64,000 nucleotides of DNA from Herbaspirillum sp. ST 5-3 (GCF_004804275.1 NZ_STGI01000014.1:1-64000), one strand, 5' to 3'; counted from the first letter of the stretch, positions 8,491 to 19,665 are shown. Translations and numbers: made by a program. Notes: a model not told the origin generated them from the sequence alone.

Positions 8491-9309
8491 ATGCAGTATC
8501 AACAGATAGCGCTACCCAACACTGTCAACTTTTTAACATTTCTCATGCCAATCAGAACCGTCGATGACATCGATAAGGCCGCCCTGCTGCGCAAGTCATG
8601 GCTCGCCGGCTTGCCTGAACAGGCCATCGCCGAAGCGGCGGATTGCGGGAGGCTTCGTGCAGTCGAGGACGGCACGCTCGTCCTCGCCCGCGGTGCTGCC
8701 GCCGACGGCCTGTACACGATCGCGCGCGGTTCGGTACGTTTTACCCGCACGACCGCTGACGGCCACGCCACGACAATTGCGGTATTCGATGCGCCCAACT
8801 GGTTTGGCGAAATGTCGCTGTTCGATGGCATGCCGCGTTCCCACGACGGACACGCTTTCGGACCGACGGTCCTCCTGTTTCATTCAAAGGCTGATTTCAA
8901 GCGCCTTGTGGCGCGCTACCCGGCAATCTGCGAGCGGTTTGCGAAGATTCTCAGCATGCGTCTGCGCGCAACATTTGACCTCGTGGAGGAAGCCTCGATC
9001 GCGCCCTTGCAGCAGCGCCTTGCCCGACGCTTGCTGGAACTGGCGCATATCAAGCCGTCGCCGATGAACGTGGCTACCATTCCGGGGGGACGCGAGGTGC
9101 CATTGACGCAGGAAGAGCTGGGACATCTTTTGGGAAAGTCGCGACAAAGCATTTCCAAATTGCTTCACATATGGGAGCAGAAAGGCCTGGTGCAGACGCA
9201 ATATGGCCGCATCTCCATCAAACAACCGGAGGCCCTGAACAAAGTTGCCTATCCGGACCACGCTGCATCGGCCACCGCCAGGAAGCAAGCGGCGCACAAA
9301 CGCGCCTGA
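8491..9309 (+). CDS. Crp/Fnr-family transcriptional regulator
   Basis: A DNA-binding regulator of 272 residues with an N-terminal cyclic-nucleotide-binding-type beta-barrel (about 45-165: GLYTIARGSVRFTR, FGEMSLFDGMPRSHDG) and a C-terminal winged helix (about 185-250: LTQEELGHLLGKSRQSISKL as recognition region). No cysteine cluster for an iron-sulfur centre is seen, so an FNR-type oxygen sensor is unlikely. ATG 8491 has AAGG six bases upstream and is preferred. Met 8545 is an alternative without a good ribosome binding site. It is divergent from the aldolase gene and a candidate regulator of it. Confidence 0.88.
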   Translation: MQYQQIALPNTVNFLTFLMPIRTVDDIDKAALLRKSWLAGLPEQAIAEAADCGRLRAVEDGTLVLARGAAADGLYTIARGSVRFTRTTADGHATTIAVFDAPNWFGEMSLFDGMPRSHDGHAFGPTVLLFHSKADFKRLVARYPAICERFAKILSMRLRATFDLVEEASIAPLQQRLARRLLELAHIKPSPMNVATIPGGREVPLTQEELGHLLGKSRQSISKLLHIWEQKGLVQTQYGRISIKQPEALNKVAYPDHAASATARKQAAHKRA

Positions 9310-9324
9310 GGACATGGAATCGCT

Positions 9325-10839
9325 ATGAATGCACCTGAATGTAATATCGGCCTCCATCGCGTGGACACCTTGCCGATTGAAAACTCTTTCGCGCGATTGC
9401 CGCCGGCGTTTTATACGCAGCTGCGGCCCACCCCGGTTTCTTCGCCCTATTTGGTTGGAGCAAGTGCCCGCGCAGCCGAACTGATTGGATTGGACCCTGC
9501 CGAGTTCGCCAAAGAGAATTTTATCGAGGTGTTTGCCGGCAATCGACTGATACCCGGCTCCGCTCCGCTCTCGGCCGTCTATTCGGGCCATCAGTTTGGC
9601 GTGTGGGCTGGGCAGCTTGGAGACGGCCGCGCAATTCTCCTGGGCGACGTCCCAGTCTGCGACACGGACGAATCGGGCACATCGGGCCGCATGGAGTTGC
9701 AGCTCAAGGGTTCCGGGTTGACCCCCTACTCCCGAATGGGCGACGGCCGTGCTGTGCTGCGCTCGTCTATCCGCGAATTCCTGTGTTCGGAAGCGATGGC
9801 GGCGCTTGGCATCCCGACCTCGCGCGCGCTCTGCGTGGTCGGTTCGGACATGCTCGTGATGCGCGAACTGCCGGAATCCAGCGCGGTTGCGACTCGCATG
9901 GCGCCGAGTTTCGTTCGATTCGGCTCATTCGAGCATTGGTATTACACGGATCGCCACGCAGAATTGAAGACGCTCGCGGATTACGTGATAGACCGGTTTT
10001 ATTCCGACCTGCGTGACGCGCCGAATCCTTATCAAGCCCTGCTCGCAGAAGTGACGCGTCGTACCGCCGAGTTGATCGCGCAATGGCAGGCAGTAGGCTT
10101 CATGCATGGCGTGATGAATACGGACAATATGTCGATCCTCGGTCTCACCATCGATTACGGGCCGTTCGGTTTCATGGAAGCCTTCGACTCGCGCCATATC
10201 TGCAATCACAGCGACCAGCAAGGTCGGTACGCCTATCACATGCAGCCGCAAATCGGACAGTGGAACTGCTTCGCCCTGGCCCAGGCGCTGCTGCCGCTGA
10301 TCGGCGAACCCGACGACGCGCACGCAGTGCTGGAAAACTACAAACCAGCCTTCGACGCCAAACTGGATGATCTGTTGCACGCAAAACTCGGTCTGCAGAC
10401 CCTGGAGCCGGACGACAGCGCTTTGGTCGGAGGCATGTTCTCGCTGCTGCAGAACACACATGCCGATTTCACCCTGTTCTTCCGCCGCCTCGGCGACCTG
10501 CAAGTCGACAATCCATCCGCCGACGAGCCATTGCGCGATCTGTTCATTGATCGCCCCGCATTCGATGCGTGGGCAATCCAGTACCGGGCGCGCCTGCGCA
10601 AGGAAAACAGCAAGGACACCGAGCGTCGCCAGCGCATGCATTCGGTCAATCCGAAATACGTGCTGCGCAACTATCTCGCCCAAATCGCGATAGAAAAGGC
10701 GCAAAATAAGGACTTTTCCGAAGTTGCAAAATTGTTCGCAGTGCTGGAAAAGCCCTTCGACGAGCAGCCGGAAAACGAAAAATACGCCGATCTCCCGCCC
10801 GACTGGGCCAGCGAACTTGAAGTGAGTTGTTCATCATGA
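9325..10839 (+). CDS. selO: Protein adenylyltransferase SelO (YdiU family)
   Basis: A pseudokinase-fold enzyme that transfers AMP from ATP to Ser, Thr or Tyr of redox-related proteins. The 504-residue protein shows the family blocks [19 protein letters not shown] (about 91-109), [20 protein letters not shown], the [20 protein letters not shown] helix, and the active-site region [18 protein letters not shown] with D and N for metal. The tail ends in Cys-Ser-Ser; eukaryotic homologues have selenocysteine at a similar place, but here TGT encodes cysteine. Its stop overlaps the msrB start (ATGA), which links it to oxidative protein repair. Confidence 0.95.
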   Translation: MNAPECNIGLHRVDTLPIENSFARLPPAFYTQLRPTPVSSPYLVGASARAAELIGLDPAEFAKENFIEVFAGNRLIPGSAPLSAVYSGHQFGVWAGQLGDGRAILLGDVPVCDTDESGTSGRMELQLKGSGLTPYSRMGDGRAVLRSSIREFLCSEAMAALGIPTSRALCVVGSDMLVMRELPESSAVATRMAPSFVRFGSFEHWYYTDRHAELKTLADYVIDRFYSDLRDAPNPYQALLAEVTRRTAELIAQWQAVGFMHGVMNTDNMSILGLTIDYGPFGFMEAFDSRHICNHSDQQGRYAYHMQPQIGQWNCFALAQALLPLIGEPDDAHAVLENYKPAFDAKLDDLLHAKLGLQTLEPDDSALVGGMFSLLQNTHADFTLFFRRLGDLQVDNPSADEPLRDLFIDRPAFDAWAIQYRARLRKENSKDTERRQRMHSVNPKYVLRNYLAQIAIEKAQNKDFSEVAKLFAVLEKPFDEQPENEKYADLPPDWASELEVSCSS

Positions 10840-11234
10840 CCGACAAGAAAGTCGTCAAGACCGATGCGGAATGGCGCGCGACGCTCGATCCGCATGAATA
10901 CGAGGTCACCCGACATGCCGCGACCGAACGCGCATTCACCGGCCGATACTGGGATCATCATGAGCACGGCATTTACACCTGCGTCTGCTGCGGCACGCCT
11001 CTCTTTGAATCGGATACCAAGTTTGATTCCGGCTGTGGCTGGCCCAGCTATTTCAAGCCGCTCAACCCGGAACATGTTTCCGAGCGCGTCGACCGCAGTC
11101 ATGGCATGATACGCACCGAAATTCTGTGCAATGTCTGCGACGCCCACCTCGGGCACGTATTTCCGGACGGCCCTCCGCCAACCGGATTACGCTATTGCAT
11201 CAATTCCGCATCCTTGCGTTTCGAACCCAAATGA
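10836..11234 (+). CDS. msrB: Peptide-methionine (R)-S-oxide reductase MsrB
   Basis: This enzyme reduces the R-epimer of methionine sulfoxide in proteins. It has 132 residues. The zinc site is formed by CVCCGTPLF and [14 protein letters not shown]. The substrate block is [13 protein letters not shown]. The catalytic cysteine is in [13 protein letters not shown] near the C-terminus, and a further Cys in the SGCGW block may be the resolving residue. A TTG start 9 bp upstream is possible, but ATG 10836 overlaps the selO stop and is chosen. It begins a chain of tightly spaced genes, selO-msrB-yciB-bolA. Confidence 0.96.
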   Translation: MTDKKVVKTDAEWRATLDPHEYEVTRHAATERAFTGRYWDHHEHGIYTCVCCGTPLFESDTKFDSGCGWPSYFKPLNPEHVSERVDRSHGMIRTEILCNVCDAHLGHVFPDGPPPTGLRYCINSASLRFEPK

Positions 11235-11253
11235 TGAAAGACCCTAACCCGAC

Positions 11254-11874
11254 ATGAAGTTTCTGTTCGATCTCTTCCCGGTCATCCTGTTTTTCTCCAT
11301 GTTCAAATGGGGTGAAAGCAACCCGGATGCGGCCCAGGCGCTGGCGCAGCAATACTTGTCCGGCCTCGTGAACGGCGGCGTCGCCAGTGCAACGCAGGCG
11401 CCGATCATGCTGGCCACCGCCATTGCGATACTCGCCACGCTTGCGCAAATTCTCTATCTGCTACTCCGCGGCAAGAAAGTCGACACCATGCTGTGGGTGT
11501 CGCTCGCCATCATCACGGTGTTCGGCGGCGCCACGATTTACTTTCACAACGAAACCTTCATCAAGTGGAAGCCGACGGTGCTCTACTGGTGCTTCGGTGG
11601 CGCGCTCTTGGTGAGCCAGGCATTGGTGGGAAAGAATCTGATTCGCATGATGATGGAAAAGCAGATCAGCCTGCCCGATTCGGTGTGGCAGCGGCTCAGC
11701 CTTTCCTGGGCCGGCTTCTTTGGCGTAATGGGTTTGATCAACCTGTATGTCGCCTACAATTTTTCCACCGCCGCCTGGGTCAATTTCAAACTGTTCGGCT
11801 TCACCGGCATGATGTTCGCGTTCGTGATTGCTCAGAGTCTGTTTTTGTCGAAATATGTAAAGGATTCACGATGA
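11254..11874 (+). CDS. yciB: Septation protein A / inner-membrane protein YciB
   Basis: An inner-membrane protein of 206 residues with five or six hydrophobic spans. The opening [20 protein letters not shown] is diagnostic of the YciB (IspA/IspZ) family, which takes part in envelope maintenance and septum formation. Blocks such as [20 protein letters not shown] and [18 protein letters not shown] are also typical. The start lies 19 bp after msrB, and the stop overlaps the bolA start (ATGA). Confidence 0.94.
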   Translation: MKFLFDLFPVILFFSMFKWGESNPDAAQALAQQYLSGLVNGGVASATQAPIMLATAIAILATLAQILYLLLRGKKVDTMLWVSLAIITVFGGATIYFHNETFIKWKPTVLYWCFGGALLVSQALVGKNLIRMMMEKQISLPDSVWQRLSLSWAGFFGVMGLINLYVAYNFSTAAWVNFKLFGFTGMMFAFVIAQSLFLSKYVKDSR

Positions 11875-12155
11875 GCGATCGTATCGAAAAAATGCGGGCC
11901 AAGCTGATTGCAACTTTCGCACCCCTCGAATGTCAATTGGAAGACGAATCGTACCTGCACGCCGGCCATGCAGGCGCCGCATCGGGCGCCGGTCACTATA
12001 AAGTCAGGATCGTTTCCGAGCGTTTTGATGGGTTAAATCGCGTAGCGCGTCATCGGCTGGTGTATGATTGCCTCCGTGACATGATGCACAGCGATATACA
12101 CGCTCTCAACATCATCGCATTAGCGCCGTCTGAAGCGTCACAAGCATTAAAATAG
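11871..12155 (+). CDS. bolA: BolA family protein
   Basis: A 94-residue protein with the BolA/IbaG class II KH-like fold, a partner of monothiol glutaredoxins in iron-sulfur trafficking and stress morphology. Visible are [20 protein letters not shown] at the start, a histidine in [13 protein letters not shown] (the conserved glutaredoxin/Fe-S ligand region), then [18 protein letters not shown] and [10 protein letters not shown]. The ATG at 11871 overlaps the yciB stop by 4 bp, so translation is likely coupled. Confidence 0.95.
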   Translation: MSDRIEKMRAKLIATFAPLECQLEDESYLHAGHAGAASGAGHYKVRIVSERFDGLNRVARHRLVYDCLRDMMHSDIHALNIIALAPSEASQALK

Positions 12156-12208
12156 ACGCGCCCTTATTTCTCAACCTCATTCTTACACTGTAATTTTAGG
12201 AACAGATA

Positions 12209-12985
12209 ATGACATTACAACCTGCTCGCTTGCTGATGCTGCTTGTTGCCGCCGTTGCGCTACCCGTCATGGCCCAGAACCTCGCCGTCGTCAATGGCAA
12301 GCCTGTCCCCTCTTCGCGTGCTGACACGATGATCAAGCAATTGGCAGCGCAGGGCCAGCCGGATTCCCCGCAACTGCGCGCGATGGTCAAGGAAGAGCTG
12401 ATCAACCGCGAAGTTCTGATGCAGGAAGCGGACAAGCAAGGCCTGAGCAACAGCCCGGACGTCAAGAACCAGGTTGAGATCGCCCGCCAGTCCATCGCGA
12501 TTCGCGCTCTGGTCCAGGACTTCCTGAAGAAGAACCCGGTCAAGGACGCCGAGATCCAGGCTGAGTACGACAAGTTCAAGGCACAGGCCGGCGACAAGGA
12601 ATACCATGCACGCCATATCCTGGTCGAGAAGGAAGACGACGCCAAGGCGATCATCACAAAGCTTAAAGGCGGCGCGAAGTTTGAAGAACTTGCGAAGCAA
12701 TCGAAGGATCCTGGTTCTGCCAGCAACGGCGGCGACCTGGATTGGGCATCGCCGGCCTCGTTTGTGAAGCCGTTCTCCGATGCGATGGTCGGTCTGCAAA
12801 AAGGCCAGATCACCGAAACCCCGGTCAAGACGCAATACGGCTATCACGTGATCAAGCTGGAAGATGTCCGCCCCGCAAAGATCCCGACGCTCGACGAAGT
12901 AAAGCCGCAGATCGCGGAATCACTGCAGCAGAAGAAACTGCAGGCATACCAGGAAGGCCTGCGCAAGAAAGCCAAGATTCAATAA
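12209..12985 (+). CDS. Periplasmic peptidyl-prolyl isomerase, parvulin type (PpiC/PrsA/SurA-like)
   Basis: A foldase of 258 residues with a Sec signal peptide cleaved after VMAQ near residue 23. An N-terminal chaperone helix domain follows (LRAMVKEELINREVLMQEAD), then one rotamase domain at about 130-225 (YHARHILVEKEDDAKAII, SKDPGSASNGGDLDW, TQYGYHVIKLED). It probably folds envelope proteins. It has its own upstream gap after bolA and ends at a strong terminator shared with purL. A single parvulin domain makes it PpiC/PrsA-like rather than full SurA. Confidence 0.93.
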   Translation: MTLQPARLLMLLVAAVALPVMAQNLAVVNGKPVPSSRADTMIKQLAAQGQPDSPQLRAMVKEELINREVLMQEADKQGLSNSPDVKNQVEIARQSIAIRALVQDFLKKNPVKDAEIQAEYDKFKAQAGDKEYHARHILVEKEDDAKAIITKLKGGAKFEELAKQSKDPGSASNGGDLDWASPASFVKPFSDAMVGLQKGQITETPVKTQYGYHVIKLEDVRPAKIPTLDEVKPQIAESLQQKKLQAYQEGLRKKAKIQ

Positions 12986-13000
12986 GCTGTCCAGCCACGA

Positions 13001-13033
13001 AAAAAGGCGCTTCATTTGAAGCGCCTTTTTATT
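13001..13033. terminator. Bidirectional rho-independent terminator (isomerase gene / purL)
   Basis: GGCGCTTC (13006-13013) pairs with GAAGCGCC (13018-13025) around a 4-nt loop, flanked by an A-run on the left and a T-run on the right. It works for both convergent genes. Confidence 0.93.
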
Positions 13034-13075
13034 ATTCTGCGATTAACCGGCAGCGTTCACCGCCGGCCATCAATC

Positions 13076-16000
13076 TCAACCCACCCACTTGCGCGCGTTG
13101 CGGAACATGCGCATCCACGGCGAATACTCGCCCCACGAATCCGGATGCCATGAATGCTGCACCGAGCGGAAAACCCGTTCCGCATGCGGCATCAACACGG
13201 TGAAGCGACCATCCGGCGTTGTCACCGAGGTGATGCCCTGCGGCGAGCCGTTCGGATTGTACGGATACGCTTCGGTGACCTGCCCCTTGTTATCGATCCA
13301 GCGCATCGCGACGATCGCCTCTTTGACATCGCCGGTCTGCGAGAAGTCGGCAAAACCTTCGCCGTGCGCCACGGCGATCGGGCTTTGCGTTCCCGCCATA
13401 TCCTGGAAGAAGATGGAAGGCGAATCGGCAACTTCCACCATCGCGAACCGCGCTTCGAACTGCTCGGATTTATTGCGTGTGAATTTCGGCCATGCATGCG
13501 CACCGGGGATGATGGACTTCAGGTTGCTCATCATCTGGCAGCCATTGCAGATGCCCAGTGCGAAAGTGTCGTCCCGGTTGAAGAAGCCGGCGAACTGCTC
13601 GGCCAGCCTGGCGTGGAACAGGATCGTCTTGGCCCAACCCTCGCCGGCGCCGAGCACGTCGCCATATGAGAAGCCGCCAACCGCAATGAAGCCCTTGAAA
13701 TCATCCAGTCGTGCACGCCCCGCGATCAGATCGCTCATGTGCACGTCTACTGCCGTGAATCCGGCCTTGTGCATGACGTAGGCGGTTTCGATATGCGAAT
13801 TGACGCCCTGCTCGCGCAGGATCGCTACCTTGGGCTTGACACCGGTCGCGATAAACGGCGCGGCGACATCGATCTGCGGATCGAAGCTGATCTTCGGTGT
13901 AATGCCGGGGTCGGCTGCGTCGAGAATACGGTCGTATTCTGCATCTGCACACGCCGGGTTGTCGCGCAGGCGCGCAATGCGCCAGCTTGTTTCGCTCCAC
14001 AAGCGCTGCAAATCGATGCGCGGCTGGTTGTAGATGACCTTGGCGTCGCGCGTGAATTCGATGACATCGCGGTTGTTGAGCTTTCCGATGATATGGCTGC
14101 AGGCACCGAGATCGTAAGAACGCAGCACGTTCATCACGTCGGATTTTTCCTCGGCGCGCACCTGGATCACTGCGCCGAGTTCTTCGCTGAACAACGCGCG
14201 CAGCGTCATGTCATTGCGACGCTCGGCAATCTGACCCGCCCAGTTCTTGGCCTCGCCTGAGTCGGAGGCATGCTCGCCTTCCATTGCGAGGATATCGAGA
14301 TTGACCGACACGCCGGTGCGGCCCGCAAATGCCATTTCGGACAAGGTCGTGAACAAGCCACCGTCGGAGCGGTCGTGATAGGCGAGCAGCTTGCGCTCCT
14401 TGTTGAGCAGCTGAATCGCTTCAAAGAATGCCTTCAGGTCTTCCGCACTGTCGACATCCGGTACCTCATTGCCGATCTGCTGCATGACCTGCGTCAGCGC
14501 GGAAGCGCCCATGCGGTTCTTGCCGCGGCCGAGATCGATCAGGATCAAGGCCGTATCGCCAACATCCTTGCGCAATTGCGGGGTCAGCGACAGGCGGACA
14601 TCGGACACCGGCGCAAAACCCGACACGATCAGCGATACCGGCGAGCTTACCGACTTGCTGCCTTCCGCGTCCTGCCACGTGGTGCGCATCGACAGCGAAT
14701 CCTTGCCGACCGGGATGCTGATGCCGAGCGCTGGGCACAGTTCCATGCCAACCGCCTTCACGGTATCGAACAAGGCTGCATCCTCTCCCGGCTGGCCGCA
14801 CGCGGCCATCCAGTTGGCGGACAGCTTGATGTCGGAGATATCGACAATCGGCGCCGCCGCGATATTGGTGATTGCCTCGCCAACCGCCATGCGGCCGGAT
14901 GCAGCGGCGTTGATCACCGCCAACGGCGTACGTTCGCCCATCGACATCGCCTCGCCGCGATAGCCTTCGAGGCTCATGGTCGTGACCGCGCAGTCTGCCA
15001 CCGGCACTTGCCACGGCCCGACCATCTGGTCGCGCACCGACATGGCGCCGACCGTGCGGTCGCCAATGGTAATCAGGAAGGATTTGTCAGCCACCGTAGG
15101 AAGGCGCAAGACGCGCTGAGCGGCTTCGATCAAGTCTATCCCGGTCAGATCGACCGGCGGATAGGCATTGACGACATGGCTGACATCGCGATGCATCTTG
15201 GGCGGCTTGCCGAGCAGCACATCCATCGGCATATCCACCGGGTTGTTGCCGTGTTCGGGGTCGATCACTTTCAACTGGCGTTCTTCCGTTGCCGTGCCGA
15301 TGACGGCAAACGGGCTGCGCTCACGTTCGCACAAGTATTGGAACAAGGGCAGGCTTTCGGGTGCAATCGCGAGCACATAACGTTCCTGCGATTCGTTACT
15401 CCAGATTTCCTTCGGCGCCATGCCGCTCTCTTCCAGCTGCACCTTGCGGAGGTCGAAAATCGCGCCGCGTCTCGCATCGTTGGTCAATTCCGGGAAGGCG
15501 TTGGACAAGCCGCCCGCGCCCACGTCATGGATCGACAGGATAGGATTGTCGTCGCCCATCGCCCAGCACGCGTTGATGACTTCCTGCGCGCGGCGTTCCA
15601 TTTCCGGATTGCCTCGCTGCACCGAATCAAAATCCAGATCGGCCGTATTGGTGCCGGTCGCCATCGATGAAGCCGCGCCGCCACCCATGCCGATACGCAT
15701 GCCGGGACCGCCGAGCTGAATCAGCAGACTACCCACAGGCAGGTCATTCTTCCTGGTGTGCTTGTCGGAGATATTGCCCATGCCGCCGGCAATCATGATC
15801 GGTTTGTGATACCCCTTCACGGATCCAGCCACGTTCTGCTCATAGGTGCGGAAATAGCCACCGAGATTAGGCCGGCCGAATTCATTGTTGAATGCCGCGC
15901 CGCCGATCGGGCCGTCGATCATGATCTGCAAGGGCGATGCAATGCGGTCAGGTTTGCCGTAAATGCCGCTCTGGCCGTGCGAAACGCGCTCCGCGAGGGG

Positions 16001-17095
16001 TTCCGTCACATCGCGCGCGTTCTCCCATGGCTGAACAGAATGGGTCAGCATCAGGTTCGAGACGGTGAAACCGGTCAAGCCTGCCTTCGGCTTGGCACCG
16101 CGACCGGTCGCACCTTCATCGCGGATTTCACCTCCGGCGCCAGTCGATGCGCCCGGGAAAGGCGAGATCGCCGTCGGATGGTTGTGGGTTTCGACCTTCA
16201 TCAGGATATGGGTCAATTCCTCCGATGCTTCGTACACGTTGCCGCTGGCCGCGCCACGCGGATAGAAGCGCGAGACGGTCGCGCCTTCGATGATCGACGA
16301 GTTGTCGCTGTAGGCGACGATCGTGCCCTTGGGTTGCAACTGGTGCGTGTTCTTGATCATCGCAAACAGCGACTTGTCCTGCCTCACGCCGTCGATGGTC
16401 CAGTCGGCATTGAAGATCTTGTGGCGGCAGTGTTCGCTGTTGGCCTGCGCGAACATCATCAGCTCCACGTCGGTCGGATTGCGCTTGGCTTGAGTGAACG
16501 CGTTCAGGAGGTAATCAACCTCATCGTCGGACAAGGCCAGGCCGAGCTCGGTGTTGGCCCGCTCGAGCGCATTGCGACCGCCGGTCAACACATCGATGAA
16601 TTCCAGCGGCTTGGCGTCGAGCTCGCGGAACAAGGCAGAGGCATCGTTCGCGTTGCGCAGAACTGTTTCAGTCATGCGATCGTGCAGCAGATCGGCCACT
16701 TGCTGCGCGGCGGCGTCCGACAATTTCTTGCTTCCACCCAGCAGGCCGGATTTCATCTTCACGTGATAGGACACGCCGCGCTCGATACGCTTGATGTGCA
16801 CCATGTCGCAGTTGTGCGCGATATCGGTCGCCTTGCTCGCCCATGGCGAGATCGTACCGAAGCGCGGGATCACGACAAACTCCTCGCCCTCGGCAGCGCC
16901 GGTGAAAGGTTCGCCATAGGTCAACAACGCATCCAAACGGCCAATATCATCCTGGCTGGGAGCGTTCGCAGCATCGATGAAGTGCAAAAAGCGCCCTGTG
17001 ACACCAACGATAGCGGGCTCGACTTCTTGCAATTGTGACAAAAGACGCTGGGTACGGAAGGCAGACAGGGCATTGGAGCCCGGCAGAATCAACAT
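13076..17095 (-). CDS. purL: Phosphoribosylformylglycinamidine synthase, large single-chain form (PurL)
   Basis: This catalyses step four of purine synthesis, converting FGAR, glutamine and ATP to FGAM. The chain of about 1,339 residues has the full gamma/beta-proteobacterial domain order. An N-terminal PurS-like part ([16 protein letters not shown]) is followed by two AIR-synthase-like halves (e.g. [28 protein letters not shown]) and a C-terminal glutamine amidotransferase. The latter has the nucleophile Cys in [12 protein letters not shown] and His/Glu in [10 protein letters not shown]. The frame extends to 17122, but Met 17095 (M-L-I-L-P-G-S) matches family starts. It is a single-gene unit facing the isomerase gene. 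Confidence 0.97.
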   Translation of the reverse strand: MLILPGSNALSAFRTQRLLSQLQEVEPAIVGVTGRFLHFIDAANAPSQDDIGRLDALLTYGEPFTGAAEGEEFVVIPRFGTISPWASKATDIAHNCDMVHIKRIERGVSYHVKMKSGLLGGSKKLSDAAAQQVADLLHDRMTETVLRNANDASALFRELDAKPLEFIDVLTGGRNALERANTELGLALSDDEVDYLLNAFTQAKRNPTDVELMMFAQANSEHCRHKIFNADWTIDGVRQDKSLFAMIKNTHQLQPKGTIVAYSDNSSIIEGATVSRFYPRGAASGNVYEASEELTHILMKVETHNHPTAISPFPGASTGAGGEIRDEGATGRGAKPKAGLTGFTVSNLMLTHSVQPWENARDVTEPLAERVSHGQSGIYGKPDRIASPLQIMIDGPIGGAAFNNEFGRPNLGGYFRTYEQNVAGSVKGYHKPIMIAGGMGNISDKHTRKNDLPVGSLLIQLGGPGMRIGMGGGAASSMATGTNTADLDFDSVQRGNPEMERRAQEVINACWAMGDDNPILSIHDVGAGGLSNAFPELTNDARRGAIFDLRKVQLEESGMAPKEIWSNESQERYVLAIAPESLPLFQYLCERERSPFAVIGTATEERQLKVIDPEHGNNPVDMPMDVLLGKPPKMHRDVSHVVNAYPPVDLTGIDLIEAAQRVLRLPTVADKSFLITIGDRTVGAMSVRDQMVGPWQVPVADCAVTTMSLEGYRGEAMSMGERTPLAVINAAASGRMAVGEAITNIAAAPIVDISDIKLSANWMAACGQPGEDAALFDTVKAVGMELCPALGISIPVGKDSLSMRTTWQDAEGSKSVSSPVSLIVSGFAPVSDVRLSLTPQLRKDVGDTALILIDLGRGKNRMGASALTQVMQQIGNEVPDVDSAEDLKAFFEAIQLLNKERKLLAYHDRSDGGLFTTLSEMAFAGRTGVSVNLDILAMEGEHASDSGEAKNWAGQIAERRNDMTLRALFSEELGAVIQVRAEEKSDVMNVLRSYDLGACSHIIGKLNNRDVIEFTRDAKVIYNQPRIDLQRLWSETSWRIARLRDNPACADAEYDRILDAADPGITPKISFDPQIDVAAPFIATGVKPKVAILREQGVNSHIETAYVMHKAGFTAVDVHMSDLIAGRARLDDFKGFIAVGGFSYGDVLGAGEGWAKTILFHARLAEQFAGFFNRDDTFALGICNGCQMMSNLKSIIPGAHAWPKFTRNKSEQFEARFAMVEVADSPSIFFQDMAGTQSPIAVAHGEGFADFSQTGDVKEAIVAMRWIDNKGQVTEAYPYNPNGSPQGITSVTTPDGRFTVLMPHAERVFRSVQHSWHPDSWGEYSPWMRMFRNARKWVG

Positions 17096-17309
17096 GGCGA
17101 TGAGAAATTTGAGGCAGTGCAAGCGTCCCGAAGCACGGCTTGACCGCGGGTTAAATCAGAAAGCGTGATTATACCGCGACGCTGCTCCATGGCAGCTTGC
17201 CAATGTTCGCCCTCGATCGCCATCCGGCACACACTCGGACCGCTTTCACGCCCTGCCCTTCATGCGATACGGTTCGTTATGCTATTGTTCCGCTGCCCCG
17301 ACATCCTTC

Positions 17310-18644
17310 ATGAGCATTCAGAGCATGGTACCTCCCGTCACCCAACCGATCCTCGCGCTCGCCAGTCAATCACGTCGTGCGTTGGTCGACACCTGCCTGA
17401 CCGAAGCAGCGAAATCTTCCTCGGTATTCACCACACTTTACCCGGATGCCGCGCGTGCTGCTGCATCATGTGCCGATGCCATGCGCAAGGCCGGCGTGGA
17501 GACTTCTCCGCTGGCCGGGCTGCCGATATCGCTGAAGGATCTGTACGACGTTGCTGGCGAGGCAACGCTTGCGGGATCGACCGTCCTCAAGGGCGCCGCT
17601 CCAGCCACATCCGACGCGCCGGCTGTAAAACGCTTGCGCATGGCAGGCGCCGCGATTATCGGCAAGACCAACATGACCGAATTCGCCTTTTCGGGTGTCG
17701 GCATCAACCCGCATTACGGTACACCGGCAAATCCGGCCGACACCGAGGTGGCACGAATTCCGGGCGGCTCGTCGTCCGGCGCAGCGGTCTCGGTGGCGGC
17801 CGGTCTATGCGTTGCCGCATTGGGATCGGATACCGGCGGGTCGATCCGGATTCCGGCCGCGCTCTGCGGCATCGTCGGATTCAAGCCCACTGCCCGCCGT
17901 GTTCCCACAACAGGGGCGCTGCCCTTGTCGACCACATTGGACACCGTATGCGCAATGACACGCTCGGTGGACGACTGCATCCTTGTCGATAGCGTTATTG
18001 CCGATCAGGCCTTGTCGGTTCCGTCTCTGCCGTCACGCGGCCTGCGCCTCGCGGTTCCCGGCACGCTCATGCTGGACGGGTTGGACCCGCATGTCGCAGC
18101 CTCTTTTTCGGCGGCTCTCACGCGCCTGTCGGCATCCGGTGCCAGCGTCATCGAAGCACCGTTCAGCATGCTGGCCGACGCGGCAGGACTGAACAGATTT
18201 TCCAGTGCCGAGGCGTTTGCATGGCACCGCTCCTTGCTGGCCGATCATGAATCCGAATACGATTTTCGCGTTGCCAAACGCATCAAGATGGGCGCGGGAA
18301 TGAGTGCAGCCGACTATATCGATCTGCACCGCAGACGGCGCGATTGGATAACGAGCATGGAAGCAGCGCTGGCTCCTTACGATGCACTCATCATGCCGAC
18401 CGTACCCATCGTCGCGCCGCCGATTGCGGATTTCGAATCATCCGAAGACGAGTTTTTCAGGGTGAATGGGCAATTGCTTCGCAACCCGTCCACGATCAAC
18501 CTGCTCGATGGATGCGCAGTGTCCTTGCCTTGCCATGCGTCCGGCACCCTGCCAGTGGGATTGATGATCGCCGGTCCCGCGATGTCGGATAGCAGAATCC
18601 TCGCAGTTGCACGCGCAATCGAACACGCCTTGCACGGCGGTTGA
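17310..18644 (+). CDS. Amidase (amidase signature family)
   Basis: A hydrolase of about 444 residues with the Ser-cisSer-Lys triad. Lys is in GLPISLKDLYDVAGE, the cis-serine in IPGGSSSGAAVSVA, and the nucleophile in GSDTGGSIRIPAALCG. It resembles GatA and AtzF/allophanate-type amidases, but no gatB or gatC lies nearby, so it is a stand-alone amidase of unknown substrate. The start is uncertain: Met 17310 and Met 17325 both have weak ribosome sites, and the frame reaches 17262. It is transcribed away from purL. Confidence 0.9.
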   Translation: MSIQSMVPPVTQPILALASQSRRALVDTCLTEAAKSSSVFTTLYPDAARAAASCADAMRKAGVETSPLAGLPISLKDLYDVAGEATLAGSTVLKGAAPATSDAPAVKRLRMAGAAIIGKTNMTEFAFSGVGINPHYGTPANPADTEVARIPGGSSSGAAVSVAAGLCVAALGSDTGGSIRIPAALCGIVGFKPTARRVPTTGALPLSTTLDTVCAMTRSVDDCILVDSVIADQALSVPSLPSRGLRLAVPGTLMLDGLDPHVAASFSAALTRLSASGASVIEAPFSMLADAAGLNRFSSAEAFAWHRSLLADHESEYDFRVAKRIKMGAGMSAADYIDLHRRRRDWITSMEAALAPYDALIMPTVPIVAPPIADFESSEDEFFRVNGQLLRNPSTINLLDGCAVSLPCHASGTLPVGLMIAGPAMSDSRILAVARAIEHALHGG

Positions 18645-18722
18645 CAATCGCCGCTTCGCAAAAGGACAAGTTTCGAACGACCTCGGATAATTCCGCACCT
18701 GCATAGATTTCAACGCCGCGCC

Positions 18723-19448
18723 ATGCATCGAATTTCAACCCCTCTGCTGATGGCGATGGCCACCTGCGTCGCCAGCAACGTTCTCGCCGAGCCTGTCTGC
18801 AGCCGAAGTATTCCCGTTGATGCCAAGTGTGAAATCGCGCTCTCCGCGCTGCATCCCACGCAGCCTGCTGTCGGCATGATTCCGGTGGAAGAACGCGCGG
18901 CGCGATTCAAGGGCGATACCGACTTTGTCCGCTACACGAGCAAGCGGCCAATGCCGGTGGTGCAAGCGCCCGATGGCACATTTTATTTGACCGATGGCCA
19001 TCATCTGGCAAGCGTGCTCTGGCGCGTCGGCGCGGACAAGGTCATGGCCCAGGTCATCGGCCGCATCGACAATCCGGCGACTTTCTGGCAAGAGATGCAA
19101 GCGCGGCACTGGGTCTATTTGCATGATCCGAAAGGCAATCCGATTCCGCCGTCGGCACTCCCGCAGAGAATTGCCGACCTCGCCGACGATCCGTACCGCG
19201 CACTGGCGACCTATGCGCAGGCAGCCGAGTATTTCAAGCGCACGGACGCCTATTTCATGGAGTTCGAGTGGGCCAGGTATTTCGGCTCGCATATGGGCTG
19301 GCAGCCGATCGATCGCATGAACCTGCTGGCAGCTATCCAGACTGCGGAACAGTTGGCCTGCCAGCCGGCGGCGAAGGATCTTCCCGGTTATGCCGGCCCA
19401 TGCAAACGAGACAAGACCGGCGCGCCCTCCCTCGGTGAACAGCAATAA
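18723..19448 (+). CDS. Secreted protein with a ParB/Srx-like domain
   Basis: A 241-residue protein with a probable Sec signal peptide (cleavage after SNVLA near residue 22). A ParB/sulfiredoxin-like N-terminal fold follows: LHPTQPAVGMIPVEERAARF, then PVVQAPDGTFYLTDGHHLAS, where the DGHH replaces the GxxRxxA box of true ParB. The C-terminal half is rich in aromatic residues. Export makes a chromosome-partition role implausible; the fold also serves in nucleases and ATP-using enzymes. Its function is unknown. It follows the amidase by 78 bp on the same strand. Confidence 0.75.
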   Translation: MHRISTPLLMAMATCVASNVLAEPVCSRSIPVDAKCEIALSALHPTQPAVGMIPVEERAARFKGDTDFVRYTSKRPMPVVQAPDGTFYLTDGHHLASVLWRVGADKVMAQVIGRIDNPATFWQEMQARHWVYLHDPKGNPIPPSALPQRIADLADDPYRALATYAQAAEYFKRTDAYFMEFEWARYFGSHMGWQPIDRMNLLAAIQTAEQLACQPAAKDLPGYAGPCKRDKTGAPSLGEQQ

Positions 19449-19665
19449 GCATGTTGCGGGAAAGATGCGATCGTCGCTGAACCGTATACGGAAATCCCCA
19501 CACTTCCCGCCAAGAAATTAAAATGGTGCCCTCGAACTAGAAATGTGTCCGGCGGTCTACGATTCCTTGCGTTAAGGAAGATGAGTTCGCCGTGCTTTCA
19601 ACGTATCCTCTCGTTCACAGCACATCGCGTGCTGCAATGGCGTTCCAAAGTAATCAGGTAAATAA

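Noticed and set aside
10820-10839. Selenocysteine or recoding at the SelO C-terminus
   Set aside because: The tail is Cys-Ser-Ser with a normal TGT codon and one TGA stop overlapping msrB; there is no sign of recoding.
14270-17038. Two very long plus-strand open frames antisense to purL (466 and 426 codons)
   Set aside because: They lie wholly inside a certain purL gene, are rich in Arg, His and Asp as expected of a GC-rich shadow frame, and have no domain likeness.
17165-17992. 275-codon frame overlapping the amidase gene
   Set aside because: Same strand, other frame. The amidase carries the full catalytic triad and this frame has none.
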